Virus record (IMG/VR): IMGVR_UViG_3300008448_000747
Span: 1-22,067 of that record
Direction: 5' to 3' (one strand)
Length of the DNA stretch: 22,067 nucleotides
From: a virus
In this document: positions 1 through 6,732 of the stretch, in pieces
Layout of the letters: every line of letters begins with the position of its first letter
Numbering within the stretch: the stretch's first letter is position 1
The notes under the pieces: model-generated
Databases searched by the model: none
Seen by the model: the letters and a program-made list of their open reading frames with translations, nothing else
Told to the model about the DNA's origin: nothing
Position numbers and translations under genes: made by a program

Positions 1-1
1 A

Positions 2-1009
2 GGTGCTACAGGGTCTGGTACTAATAGGATGTATATAGGATACTCCCCAGGAGCAGAAAATATATCTATTACAAGTAGCGGTGTAGTACGTTTAAATTCA
101 ATAACCTCAGGAAACGTACTTATAGGAACAACCACAGATGCTGGGTATAAGTTGGATGTAAATGGACAATTTAGGGCAACTGGGGAAACTGTTTTAGCAT
201 CAGCTAGTGGGAATGTTGGTATAGGAACGGTAAGTCCAACTTCTAAACTTCATATAAATGGAGCTGATCCATTTTTAAGAGTAAACAATGTTGGAAGTGC
301 TAATACACACGGAATAAAAATTAGTTATAATTCTTCTGATACTCAAGGATTTCACTTATTATATAATCCAGCTTTAGCGGTTGCTTATTTGGATAATACA
401 TACCTAGTTACCTCTGGACAACCTTATGGAGACATATACTTCAGGCAAAATGTTTCTGGTACCATGACTACCAGAATGACTATTAAGGCTGAAACAGGCA
501 ATATAGGTATAGGAACAACAACACCAACAGACAAACTACACATCGTAGACAACACCAATGGTAATAAGTTTGCAAGGATCAGTGCTGGTGGAAGTGATGC
601 GAGTGCTGCATGGGTTGCACAGAACGACCAGGTCGACAACGTAGTGTACCGTGTGTTCAGTTCTGGAGTTTCGGGGTCTCAGATGGGAATAGCGTTAGCA
701 CGCAGTGCATCGTTGATGGCCAACCTCGGAGGAAGCGGTAAGTTCTTGCTCGGAACATACTCCAACACCGACTTTGTGATGGGTACAGGTAACGCAGAGA
801 AGATGCGTATCGTAGACTCAACTGGTAACATACTCATTGCAACCACAACCGACCTAGGAAATAAACTAGAGGTAAACGGTGAAATAAACTCAACTGGATA
901 CAAAATAAACAATGTTTTAGGCTACACAGGCATCCTAAATATCCCAATGAATCCCCCTGGTCAGCAAAACGTTGATATACAGAGTGGAATTATCGTAAAT
1001 ATTTTCTAA
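2..1009 (+). CDS. Tail fibre / receptor-binding protein, 5' truncated
   Basis: C-terminal part of a phage tail-fibre-like protein. The frame is open to the left window edge, so the first ATG (29) is probably internal and the true start lies outside. Four degenerate repeats of the form G-N-(V/I)-x-I-G/A-T-x-x-x-x-x-K-L-x-(V/I)-N-G occur at about residues 28-47, 61-80, 157-175 and 266-290 counted from that ATG; such repeats are typical of beta-rich Bacteroidetes phage fibres. No intramolecular chaperone (peptidase S74-type) domain follows; the protein ends in a short unique tail. Base composition changes sharply inside the gene: bases 301-360 are 25% G+C by hand count and bases 601-660 are 55%, which suggests a mosaic of swapped segments. 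Function in host binding is inferred from family resemblance. Confidence 0.85.
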   Translation, partial: GATGSGTNRMYIGYSPGAENISITSSGVVRLNSITSGNVLIGTTTDAGYKLDVNGQFRATGETVLASASGNVGIGTVSPTSKLHINGADPFLRVNNVGSANTHGIKISYNSSDTQGFHLLYNPALAVAYLDNTYLVTSGQPYGDIYFRQNVSGTMTTRMTIKAETGNIGIGTTTPTDKLHIVDNTNGNKFARISAGGSDASAAWVAQNDQVDNVVYRVFSSGVSGSQMGIALARSASLMANLGGSGKFLLGTYSNTDFVMGTGNAEKMRIVDSTGNILIATTTDLGNKLEVNGEINSTGYKINNVLGYTGILNIPMNPPGQQNVDIQSGIIVNIF

Positions 1010-1014
1010 ATTTG
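1007..1014 (+). promoter_or_regulatory. TAnnTTTG box (Bacteroidetes -7 type) just before the gene at 1019
   Basis: TAAATTTG matches the Bacteroidetes -7 consensus exactly and lies four bases before the ATG at 1019, overlapping the preceding stop codon. No good -33 TTTG was found 19-21 bases upstream. If it is a promoter, the transcript would be nearly leaderless. Confidence 0.4.
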
Positions 1015-1018
1015 TGTT

Positions 1019-1309
1019 ATGATCAAGATACAAGATGTAATCGTACCAACTAAGGGAACAGCAAAATACTTCAATGTTATTGCATTGAACTTCCCAATGA
1101 ACCCTAGTTCAGTTACTTTTTACTGGCAGATTTTTTCAGAGGTATCTGAGCCCGCAGATCAATCGGACGAGCAACCAACACTGAAACCTGGTGTATCGTT
1201 GATGGACGGCAACTTAACAATGGATCAAACAACTTACAATTCATGGAACAACGATGACACTTATGTCATTGATTGGGCCTTATCGCAACTCGGATTTACT
1301 AAAATTTAA
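1019..1309 (+). CDS. Hypothetical late phage protein, 96 aa
   Basis: Not recognised as a named family. A soluble, mildly acidic protein without membrane segment or signal peptide. It begins with a beta-like stretch (IKIQDVIVP), has aromatic and proline residues mid-chain, and a C-terminal segment with N/D and W residues (YNSWNNDDTYVIDWALSQLGF). It lies nine bases after the tail fibre and three bases before the next gene, in the same transcription direction, so it is probably a small virion-associated or fibre-accessory protein. The position is the only basis for that idea. The start is the only ATG giving full length and is preceded by a TAAATTTG box at -12 to -5. Confidence 0.75.
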   Translation: MIKIQDVIVPTKGTAKYFNVIALNFPMNPSSVTFYWQIFSEVSEPADQSDEQPTLKPGVSLMDGNLTMDQTTYNSWNNDDTYVIDWALSQLGFTKI

Positions 1310-1312
1310 AAC

Positions 1313-1573
1313 ATGATAAACTTCAACAAAAACTTACTTGACCTCGAAGGAAAAGAAATCGAGGGAGCAAACATTGGCAAAATCGTAGCCCAAACACTGG
1401 TACAATCTTCAAAAGGAGACGCTTTAAAGTACTGGGGCTGGGCAACTAAAATGAATGCTGGCGAAGAATTGGACTTGGACAAAAGCGACACCGAGACACT
1501 CAAAAACTTTATTAAGGAGTCAGAAACATTGACTATCCTTACTAAAGCACAGGCGTTAGAGTGTTTTGAGTAA
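1313..1573 (+). CDS. Hypothetical late phage protein, 86 aa
   Basis: A small acidic, probably alpha-helical protein. It opens with INFNKNLLDLEGKEIEGANIGKIVAQTL and ends in an acidic helix pair, the pattern seen in small phage proteins sited between tail fibre and lysis genes. No transmembrane segment and no catalytic motif are visible. It starts three bases after the previous stop codon and ends eleven bases before the histidine kinase start, so it is likely co-transcribed with both. No function can be assigned from sequence. Confidence 0.75.
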   Translation: MINFNKNLLDLEGKEIEGANIGKIVAQTLVQSSKGDALKYWGWATKMNAGEELDLDKSDTETLKNFIKESETLTILTKAQALECFE

Positions 1574-1584
1574 CATGACCTAAT

Positions 1585-2811
1585 ATGAAACTCTCCCTTA
1601 GGGCATCAATATCACTGGGTGTGGCCATTCTGATAATGATGGTGTTCTTTGGGGTACAGAGTGCGGTTGTATTTGGATATTTCGAACCGTCATTATTAGT
1701 TATAGAATTTGGGTATGGTTGCATCATTGCTTTCATACCCTTTTTCTTTTTTACGCTCATTGAATTTGTTCGCAAAGCAAAATACAAATCGCAGTCTGTT
1801 GATGATACTTTAAAGGCAATCAACATATCAAACGCTTTGGTGGAGTTGGATTTGCAGGGCAATATTCTGAGTGCCAACAAAGTGTTTTGTGAAATTATTG
1901 GGTACTCGGTCTCAGAACTTAAAACGGTAAAACACCGACAACTCGTACCCGAAGTAAGCGACTACGATTACAAAATGTTTTGGAGAAACCTACAACTAGG
2001 TTACGCAAACTCTGGTGAGTTCCAAAGAATCAGTAAGAGCGGGGAAATTGTTTGGATATACGGTAATTATAACCCAATCAAAGATCCATACGGTGAGGTG
2101 TATCGCGTGATTAAGATTGCCTCAGACATTACTGACAAAAAGAAAATCGAAGCAGAGGTTGCCAAGAAAAACAGTTATCTGGAACACGCCGCCAAGATTC
2201 TACGTCACGACATGCATTCTGGAATCAACACCTACATCCCAAGGGGATTATCGTCGTTGAAGCGTCGCTTGAGCGAAGAGCAGATTAAAGAAATGCGTAT
2301 TGAAGGGCCGTTGAAGTTAATCGAAGAGGGATTGACACATACCCAAAAGGTTTACAAAGGCGTTAAAGAATTCACCAACTTGGTGAAAAAAGATGCACAA
2401 CTGGAGAAGACAGAGTGCAATTTGAAAGATATTTTGCAGTCTTATCTGTCATCTACTTCATATGAAAAACAAGTAGTTATCGATGAGATGCCTATTAAAT
2501 TGGTCAATGAAAGTTTATTCTGCACCGCCGTGGATAACTTGATTCGGAACGGCCTAAAATATAACGATTCGCCAACGAAGATCGTTCGTATCTTTGTTGA
2601 AAACGGTTACTTTGTGATACAGGACAATGGTCGAGGCATGTCACAGCAAGATTTCGCGCTGTGGTCTCAGCCTTACACCCGAAAGGAAGGACAGGAAGAA
2701 GCAGGATCGGGCCTAGGACTTAACATCTGTACTGCAATCATGGAAGAACATGGCTTCAAAATAGAAGTTGAAAAGTTACAAGTAGGCACAAAAATAAAAT
2801 TAAAGATATGA
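1585..2811 (+). CDS. Membrane-anchored PAS-domain sensor histidine kinase
   Basis: A hybrid-free sensor histidine kinase of 408 residues. Two hydrophobic segments (about 8-31 and 37-60) form an N-terminal hairpin with almost no periplasmic loop. A PAS domain follows (about 72-186, ending in the usual D-I-T-D-K-K-K linker), so sensing is probably cytoplasmic or intramembrane. The phosphoacceptor is H208 in LRHDMHSGIN. The ATP-binding domain shows an N box (VDNLIRNGLKY, 317-326), G1 box DNGRGM (347-352) and G2 box GSGLGL (374-379). All catalytic motifs look intact, so the enzyme should autophosphorylate and pass phosphate to a receiver. Its stop overlaps the start of the receiver gene by ATGA, which indicates translational coupling. 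A membrane histidine kinase inside a phage late region is unusual; its signal is unknown. Confidence 0.95.
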   Translation: MKLSLRASISLGVAILIMMVFFGVQSAVVFGYFEPSLLVIEFGYGCIIAFIPFFFFTLIEFVRKAKYKSQSVDDTLKAINISNALVELDLQGNILSANKVFCEIIGYSVSELKTVKHRQLVPEVSDYDYKMFWRNLQLGYANSGEFQRISKSGEIVWIYGNYNPIKDPYGEVYRVIKIASDITDKKKIEAEVAKKNSYLEHAAKILRHDMHSGINTYIPRGLSSLKRRLSEEQIKEMRIEGPLKLIEEGLTHTQKVYKGVKEFTNLVKKDAQLEKTECNLKDILQSYLSSTSYEKQVVIDEMPIKLVNESLFCTAVDNLIRNGLKYNDSPTKIVRIFVENGYFVIQDNGRGMSQQDFALWSQPYTRKEGQEEAGSGLGLNICTAIMEEHGFKIEVEKLQVGTKIKLKI

Positions 2812-3245
2812 TCGATTCTATATTACTGGTTGACGACGAGGACTTGTTCCATTTGGTGTTTGAAGATTCATGTTCATTATTGGACATCACGCTTTCTCTT
2901 CAGAGTTTGACTTCATCTGACGAGGCAGACCGCTTGTTCAAGAAGTGGTTCAACGAAGGCCCGGTAGAGGAAAGACCAGAGTGCGTATTTGTCGACCTTA
3001 ATATCATCGGCTCATCTTTTGACGGAATTGAGTTGATTAGAAAGATCAATACCGAGTATGGCAATGGTGTGGTGATAGGAATCATCTCGTCTTCTGACGA
3101 CAAGCAGGAGATTGAAAAGGCCAAAAAGGTGGGGGCTCAGTTCTGGATCATCAAGTCAGACGAAATCGAACCCCGTCTAGAGGCATTCCGTAACGACTAC
3201 GACGGATACAAAAACAAGACTGCTCCCTTTAAAGTGTACAAGTGA
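2808..3245 (+). CDS. Receiver-only response regulator
   Basis: A 145-residue stand-alone receiver (CheY-like) domain. It has the acidic pocket D9-D10-E11 in LLVDDED, the phosphoacceptor D63 in FVDLNI, the switch serines at 94-96 (IISSSDD) and the conserved lysine K116 (IIKS). There is no DNA-binding or enzymatic output domain; only a short C-terminal extension (residues 130-145) follows. It begins inside the stop of the kinase gene (ATGA) and ends inside the GTG start of the next gene (GTGA), so all three are probably translated together. Phosphate from the upstream kinase is the expected input. The output is probably by protein contact, like CheY or SpoIIAA-type switches; the partner is unknown but the following membrane proteins are the nearest candidates. 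Confidence 0.93.
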   Translation: MIDSILLVDDEDLFHLVFEDSCSLLDITLSLQSLTSSDEADRLFKKWFNEGPVEERPECVFVDLNIIGSSFDGIELIRKINTEYGNGVVIGIISSSDDKQEIEKAKKVGAQFWIIKSDEIEPRLEAFRNDYDGYKNKTAPFKVYK

Positions 3246-3790
3246 TAACCTTCAGCAAGGATACCTGTAATGAACTGATAGCGTTATACAAAACCAAAAA
3301 GATATCGCTAGAAGGAAATATCTTAAAAGTCATTAAGGGTGGAGATGCTGAGTTTTCAAAGTACATCGAGGAGGCAAAACAGCGGGACAACGATACTAGG
3401 CGGAAGCGATTAGAAATCACCAAGCAGGTCCAACAACAGAACAAAGATTTAACTGAGAGCCAGGCCGACAGGGACAAACTGATGGCTGAGTTACAGGTGT
3501 CTTTGGCGGAGTCAGAAAAACTAAAGAACGCGGCGGTTGAAGATTTAGAAACCCTACAGAAGCGAACTCAGTTTGAGTTGGTAGGATTGATTGTTAAGGT
3601 TGCATTAGGAGTAATCGGCACAGTTGCATTTTTGACATCTATTTTATACTTTTACGTCATATCTAAAGGATTGGATGCCAAGATCATAGAGAGCACTTGG
3701 TCAAATCTTTTTGGTATATTGCTGACGAATTCGTTTTCTATAATAGGAACAATCATGGGAGTTAAATACGCATCTGGTGAAAAGGGGTAG
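3242..3790 (+). CDS. Coiled-coil protein with two C-terminal membrane segments
   Basis: 182 residues starting at GTG, which overlaps the receiver's stop codon. Residues about 36-110 form a long charged, glutamine-rich helix that should be a coiled coil. Two hydrophobic segments follow at about 113-140 and 152-174, with a short loop carrying K, D and E, so both termini should face the cytoplasm. No catalytic motif is visible. The hairpin somewhat resembles small phage holins, but the long cytoplasmic coiled coil is not holin-like. Tight coupling with the kinase and receiver makes it a candidate effector or scaffold of the phosphorelay. Alternative: unrelated membrane moron sharing the operon. 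Function not assigned. Confidence 0.85.
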   Translation: MITFSKDTCNELIALYKTKKISLEGNILKVIKGGDAEFSKYIEEAKQRDNDTRRKRLEITKQVQQQNKDLTESQADRDKLMAELQVSLAESEKLKNAAVEDLETLQKRTQFELVGLIVKVALGVIGTVAFLTSILYFYVISKGLDAKIIESTWSNLFGILLTNSFSIIGTIMGVKYASGEKG

Positions 3791-4100
3791 TCAAGAGTGG
3801 ATAGACAGTATGAATCGTGCCTGCGATAGCCTTGTGGACATGATGCATGCGAGTCATGTTGAGGAGATGAATGAAATCGATGATGTGAGCGCGATGCAAT
3901 CCTCAACTGTAGAACCATTGGATACAGATGCTAACTGGTATATGGGGGCACAGAGTTATGTAGTGCCTGCATTTTTTGTGATCATGCTGACCTTATTTAT
4001 TTTTGGCACGATGACATTATTGGACACTCGCAAGGCAAATAAAAATAAACACAAGTTGAAAGTTTTGGATTTTTTGGAAGACGATAAACAATCAAAATAA
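3777..4100 (+). CDS. Small single-pass membrane protein
   Basis: 107 residues from a GTG start that lies 14 bases inside the previous gene. An acidic amphipathic N-terminal half (residues 1-55, with histidine and methionine clusters such as DMMHASHVEEM) precedes one hydrophobic segment at about 60-82 and a lysine-rich tail (KANKNKHKLK) followed by an acidic end. The positive residues after the membrane segment suggest a cytoplasmic C terminus and an exported N-terminal half (inference from the positive-inside rule). It closes the four-gene cassette; a new promoter-like box precedes the next gene. No family recognised. Confidence 0.75.
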   Translation: MKRGSQEWIDSMNRACDSLVDMMHASHVEEMNEIDDVSAMQSSTVEPLDTDANWYMGAQSYVVPAFFVIMLTLFIFGTMTLLDTRKANKNKHKLKVLDFLEDDKQSK

Positions 4101-4108
4101 AAATTAAT

Positions 4109-4116
4109 TATATTTG
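4109..4116 (+). promoter_or_regulatory. TAnnTTTG box before the gene at 4121
   Basis: TATATTTG matches the Bacteroidetes -7 consensus and sits four bases before the ATG at 4121, in the 20-base AT-rich gap after the signalling cassette. No matching -33 TTTG was found at the expected distance. It would separate the adhesin-type genes from the signalling cassette transcriptionally. Confidence 0.45.
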
Positions 4117-4120
4117 TATT

Positions 4121-4402
4121 ATGCAAGAAATATTCTCACGCACATTAGACTTTCAGAGCGGTTTAACCGGGTGTAGAGTCATCTCCAATACATCAGCAAA
4201 CACTGGAGGATTCCAAGGTTTTGTGGTGAATTCAGACGCTGTTGTTGCTCAAGTATTAAATTCTGCGGGATCAGATATTACTTCTGCTCTTGGACTCACT
4301 GGAGTAACTATTAAACAAGGAATGTTGATTACCGCTGCTGAGGGTGCATTCTTCTCTTCAATTACATTGACCAGCGGTAGTGTTGTTGCTTATCTGAAAT
4401 GA
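4121..4402 (+). CDS. Hypothetical virion-type protein, 93 aa
   Basis: Rich in S, T, G, A and V with alternating hydrophobic residues, typical of an all-beta phage structural or decoration protein (for example the stretch SGSDITSALGLTGVTIKQG). No signal peptide or membrane helix. It precedes the adhesin-like gene and overlaps it by ATGA, so the two are probably made together, perhaps as a baseplate or fibre-attachment component. Family not recognised; structural role is inferred from composition and place. Confidence 0.75.
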   Translation: MQEIFSRTLDFQSGLTGCRVISNTSANTGGFQGFVVNSDAVVAQVLNSAGSDITSALGLTGVTIKQGMLITAAEGAFFSSITLTSGSVVAYLK

Positions 4403-5241
4403 TAGGAATTGGGTTAAATATTGGCAATCGTGTAATGGGCGGTGGAGGCGGTGCTCCTGCTTTTGACGTAGACGCTCAAGCCTTCTTTGACCGCGTAACC
4501 ACTGCGGGTGGGACATTGTCAGAAACCGAAAAAACTGCAACCAATCAATTGGTACTTGATATGAAAAGTGCGGGTATTTGGTCAAGTATGAAAGCCGTTT
4601 ACCCAATGGTGGGTGCAAGTGCGGCAGCGTGTGCACAAAACTTAAAGAGCAGTTCTTTTACGGGTACATTTAGTAGTGGTTGGACTTTTGCGAGTACGGG
4701 GGTAACGCCAAATGGTGGGAGTGCGTTTATGAATACAGGTTTAAACATTGGTACAGAATTAACACAAACAAATTCACACGCTTCTTTTTATTCAAGAACT
4801 GCAAGTGATACCAGTCCCTATCCTACTGTCCTTGGTGCTTATGGTAATGGCTCATATACTCGGGCAATTGACTTGTATATTCGTAGACCAACGCCAGGCG
4901 ACAAAGGAGGAGGACAATTGGGTAGTTTTACGACATCGGTAATCAATTATACAGAAACCGATGCACGAAAATTTGCTATATTATCAAGAACGAGTGCAAC
5001 AAGTTTGAAGTATTACACGACAGGAATTTTAAGAGATACAAACACAACAAGCGACACAACTGGATTCGGTAGTGTAACTGCTTACATTGGTGCAGGTAAT
5101 TTTCAAAATCTTTCCGCACAAAACTTTTCAATTTTACAATGTGCTTTTGCTTCCATCGGTGACGGCTTAACCGACACCCAAGCATCCAATTTCTACACCG
5201 CAGTACAAGCGTTTCAAACAACCCTTTCAAGACAAGTATAA
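4399..5241 (+). CDS. Putative adhesin / receptor-binding structural protein, 280 aa
   Basis: A glycine-rich hinge (residues 14-18) leads into a helical segment with the pattern DAQAFFDRV-T-AGGTLS-E-TEK (about 23-44), then KAVYPMVG and AAACAQNLKSSSFTGTFS, followed by a beta-rich body with many S, T, G, Y residues. This arrangement resembles a widespread family of phage proteins from freshwater metagenomes sited near tail fibres, possibly with a jelly-roll (concanavalin-like) fold; that recollection is not verified here. A role in host-surface recognition is inferred. It starts within the previous stop (ATGA) and its stop overlaps the next start (TAATG). GC-skewed glycine codons at 4435-4455 code for the hinge. 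Confidence 0.75.
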   Translation: MIGIGLNIGNRVMGGGGGAPAFDVDAQAFFDRVTTAGGTLSETEKTATNQLVLDMKSAGIWSSMKAVYPMVGASAAACAQNLKSSSFTGTFSSGWTFASTGVTPNGGSAFMNTGLNIGTELTQTNSHASFYSRTASDTSPYPTVLGAYGNGSYTRAIDLYIRRPTPGDKGGGQLGSFTTSVINYTETDARKFAILSRTSATSLKYYTTGILRDTNTTSDTTGFGSVTAYIGAGNFQNLSAQNFSILQCAFASIGDGLTDTQASNFYTAVQAFQTTLSRQV

Positions 5242-5468
5242 TGTTAGGTTACACACTTACACCCGAAGAAAAGGATTTGATTCAAGGGCAGTATTACACG
5301 CCTTATCAATTTTTTAATTGCGTTCAAGACATTAACGGAACTTGGTTTTTGTTTCTTTCCGATGAAGACAAACCCGAAGTTGCAATAACCGAATACGCTT
5401 GGGTTTTAGATTTACCCGAAGCCGAATACATACCACCACCAGCACCGCCATTCCCACCTACTGAATAA
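5241..5468 (+). CDS. Small protein with proline-rich tail, 75 aa
   Basis: An acidic, aromatic-rich protein (LTPEEKDLIQGQYYTPYQFF near the start) ending in a proline-rich tail PPPAPPFPPTE. Start and stop are both shared with neighbours (TAATG before, TAATG after), so it is locked to the adhesin-like gene. It may be an accessory or chaperone for the adhesin. Small proteins in this position commonly accompany fibres, but no family is recognised. Confidence 0.75.
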   Translation: MLGYTLTPEEKDLIQGQYYTPYQFFNCVQDINGTWFLFLSDEDKPEVAITEYAWVLDLPEAEYIPPPAPPFPPTE

Positions 5469-5749
5469 TGACTGCTCCAAAGATAAAACCCAACGCGTTC
5501 CCGGTTTCATTTGATCAATTCAAGAAGAACCCAATTGCTGCTGTAGCATTTTGTATGCTAGTTGCTGTTTCATATTTGTACTACGATGTAAAGACTGGTT
5601 ATTCAGCGCAGATTGAGAATGCTAATGCAAAGATCACAGCGTTGGAAATAAAGGTAGATAGGATGAGTTCAGCATTAAAGAAATCTGACTCCGCCCTCGC
5701 TGCCGCCATTACTGAGTTGAGAATCATCAACACCGTCAAAAAGTTATGA
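5468..5749 (+). CDS. Membrane-anchored coiled-coil protein (possible inner-membrane spanin)
   Basis: 93 residues with an N-terminal cytoplasmic region, one hydrophobic segment (about 22-41, AAVAFCMLVAVSYLYY) and a helical, heptad-like region (about 47-90) predicted to lie in the periplasm. This is the topology of an i-spanin or a small phage membrane protein. The gene overlaps the next one, a secreted coiled-coil protein, by ATGA, so the two could work as a pair across the envelope. No lipobox is seen in the partner, so the classical Rz/Rz1 pairing is not proven. Confidence 0.7.
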   Translation: MTAPKIKPNAFPVSFDQFKKNPIAAVAFCMLVAVSYLYYDVKTGYSAQIENANAKITALEIKVDRMSSALKKSDSALAAAITELRIINTVKKL

Positions 5750-6171
5750 AAAACATACTACTTATATTCTGCGCCTTGTTTTTGATGGGAGAATTGATCT
5801 TCCCAGTAAAGGCATTGAACTCTCCGAACATCGATGAGATCGAAGAGATGTTAAAAAAGGTTGAGAACAACATGAAGATGGCTTCTCAAGTCGTGTCTGT
5901 CGCCAAAGAAAAAGGTGAAAAGTTGGTAGAAACCAAAGTAGAAGAGAAGGCAGAATTGAAAGAAGCCGTTCTTACTGCTGAGGCCAAGGTCGAAGTAATG
6001 GAAAAAAAGAACGAAGTTTTCATGCAGAGAATGGTAGAAGTTGGGTTAGATACCAGCACGGTACCTGTTGAAGAGGCAAAGTTGGCAGGACCTGTCTATG
6101 ACGAATGGTTACAGTACAGAAAGAACGGTGGGGAATCAGATTTTGAGTACTACCGTTTGTACAAGAAATAG
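5746..6171 (+). CDS. Secreted coiled-coil protein, 141 aa
   Basis: A signal peptide (residues 1-23, with FPVKA before the likely cleavage site) is followed by a long charged helix (about 27-105) dominated by K, E, V and A in heptad-like order, and a C-terminal segment with conserved-looking WLQYRKNGGESDFEYYRLY. No cysteine near the cleavage site, so it is not a lipoprotein. It shares an ATGA overlap with the preceding membrane coiled-coil gene. A periplasmic or cell-envelope role is inferred, perhaps in lysis or virion egress; no family recognised. Confidence 0.75.
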   Translation: MKNILLIFCALFLMGELIFPVKALNSPNIDEIEEMLKKVENNMKMASQVVSVAKEKGEKLVETKVEEKAELKEAVLTAEAKVEVMEKKNEVFMQRMVEVGLDTSTVPVEEAKLAGPVYDEWLQYRKNGGESDFEYYRLYKK

Positions 6172-6202
6172 TTTGAAAATTGAATTCAAAGTTATATTTT
6201 TG
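6172..6202 (+). promoter_or_regulatory. Bacteroidetes-type promoter upstream of the holin-like gene
   Basis: TTTG at 6172-6175, then exactly 19 bases, then TATTTTTG at 6195-6202. Both boxes match the Bacteroidetes consensus TTTG-N19-TAnnTTTG. The ATG at 6207 is four bases after the -7 box, so the transcript would be leaderless or nearly so. The TTTGAA/TTCAAA inverted repeat (6172-6190) overlaps the -33 region and may be an operator. Confidence 0.65.
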
Positions 6203-6206
6203 ATAT

Positions 6207-6455
6207 ATGAAAAAATTAATTGGATTTATTAGCGGTATGTTTACCGATGAAAAAGGTAAACCATCCTCTAAGAGATTCGTTGGAATCGTTGCTGGGTTGA
6301 TGTTATGCGTCACCATGTATGAAAACTCATTTACTGAGGCTCACTTTGCTCCTGCTGAATCATTGGTGAACGCTGTTGCTGCTTTGGCATTCGGTTGTTT
6401 GGGTTTGGCTAGTGCTGACAAATTCTTCGGAAAGAAGTCTGATGGCGAAGGATAA
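6207..6455 (+). CDS. Putative holin
   Basis: 82 residues. The N-terminal GMFTDEKGKPSSKRFVG motif precedes a hydrophobic segment (about 25-37) and a second near the C terminus (about 52-68, VNAVAALAFGCLGLAS), ending in a basic tail ADKFFGKK. The pair of short membrane segments, basic ends and the SSKRFVG motif resemble holins in Bacteroidetes phages. It follows a strong promoter match and starts the run of lysine-rich genes. A holin would form membrane lesions to release endolysin, but no endolysin is recognisable nearby. The next gene starts inside its last 14 bases. Confidence 0.7.
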   Translation: MKKLIGFISGMFTDEKGKPSSKRFVGIVAGLMLCVTMYENSFTEAHFAPAESLVNAVAALAFGCLGLASADKFFGKKSDGEG

Positions 6456-6732
6456 TCCCATACCAAAGACTACCAAAGGCAAAAGTGCCAATTACCTCCC
6501 CACTAAAAAGGGGGCGGGGATGACGGCTAAAGGCGTTGCTGCCTATAGAAAAGCAAATCCTGGCTCTAAATTAAAAACCGCAGTGACTGGCGAGGTAAAG
6601 GCAGGAAGTAAAGATGCAAAGAGACGCAAGTCTTTTTGTGCTCGTAGCGCAGGGCAAATGAAGATGTTCCCCAAGGCGGCCTCAGATCCTAATTCAAGAC
6701 TGAGACAGGCCCGTAAAAGATGGAAGTGCTAA
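6442..6732 (+). CDS. DUF6321-like basic protein, 96 aa
   Basis: Starts at the ATG at 6442, inside the holin-like gene's end (an upstream ATG at 6376 would extend it deep into that gene with a composition unlike the rest and was not used). It begins AKDNPIPKTTKGKSANYLP and contains KKGAGMTAKGVAAYRKANPG, KTAVTG, KRRKSFCARSAGQMKMFPKAA and DPNSRLRQARKRWKC. These conserved blocks are what I recall for the DUF6321 family of phage proteins. The protein is strongly basic and has two cysteines. It opens the array of lysine-rich genes. DNA or virion association is inferred only from charge. Its stop overlaps the next ATG (TAATG). Confidence 0.75.
   Translation: MAKDNPIPKTTKGKSANYLPTKKGAGMTAKGVAAYRKANPGSKLKTAVTGEVKAGSKDAKRRKSFCARSAGQMKMFPKAASDPNSRLRQARKRWKC

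Noticed and set aside
6172-6190. TTTGAA/TTCAAA inverted repeat as a terminator
   Set aside because: Six-base AT-rich arms are too weak for a terminator; more likely part of the promoter or operator.
6376-6441. Upstream start for the DUF6321-like gene
   Set aside because: The 22 extra residues are W/V-rich, unlike the rest, and would lie in the holin-like gene; ATG 6442 fits the conserved AKDNP start.
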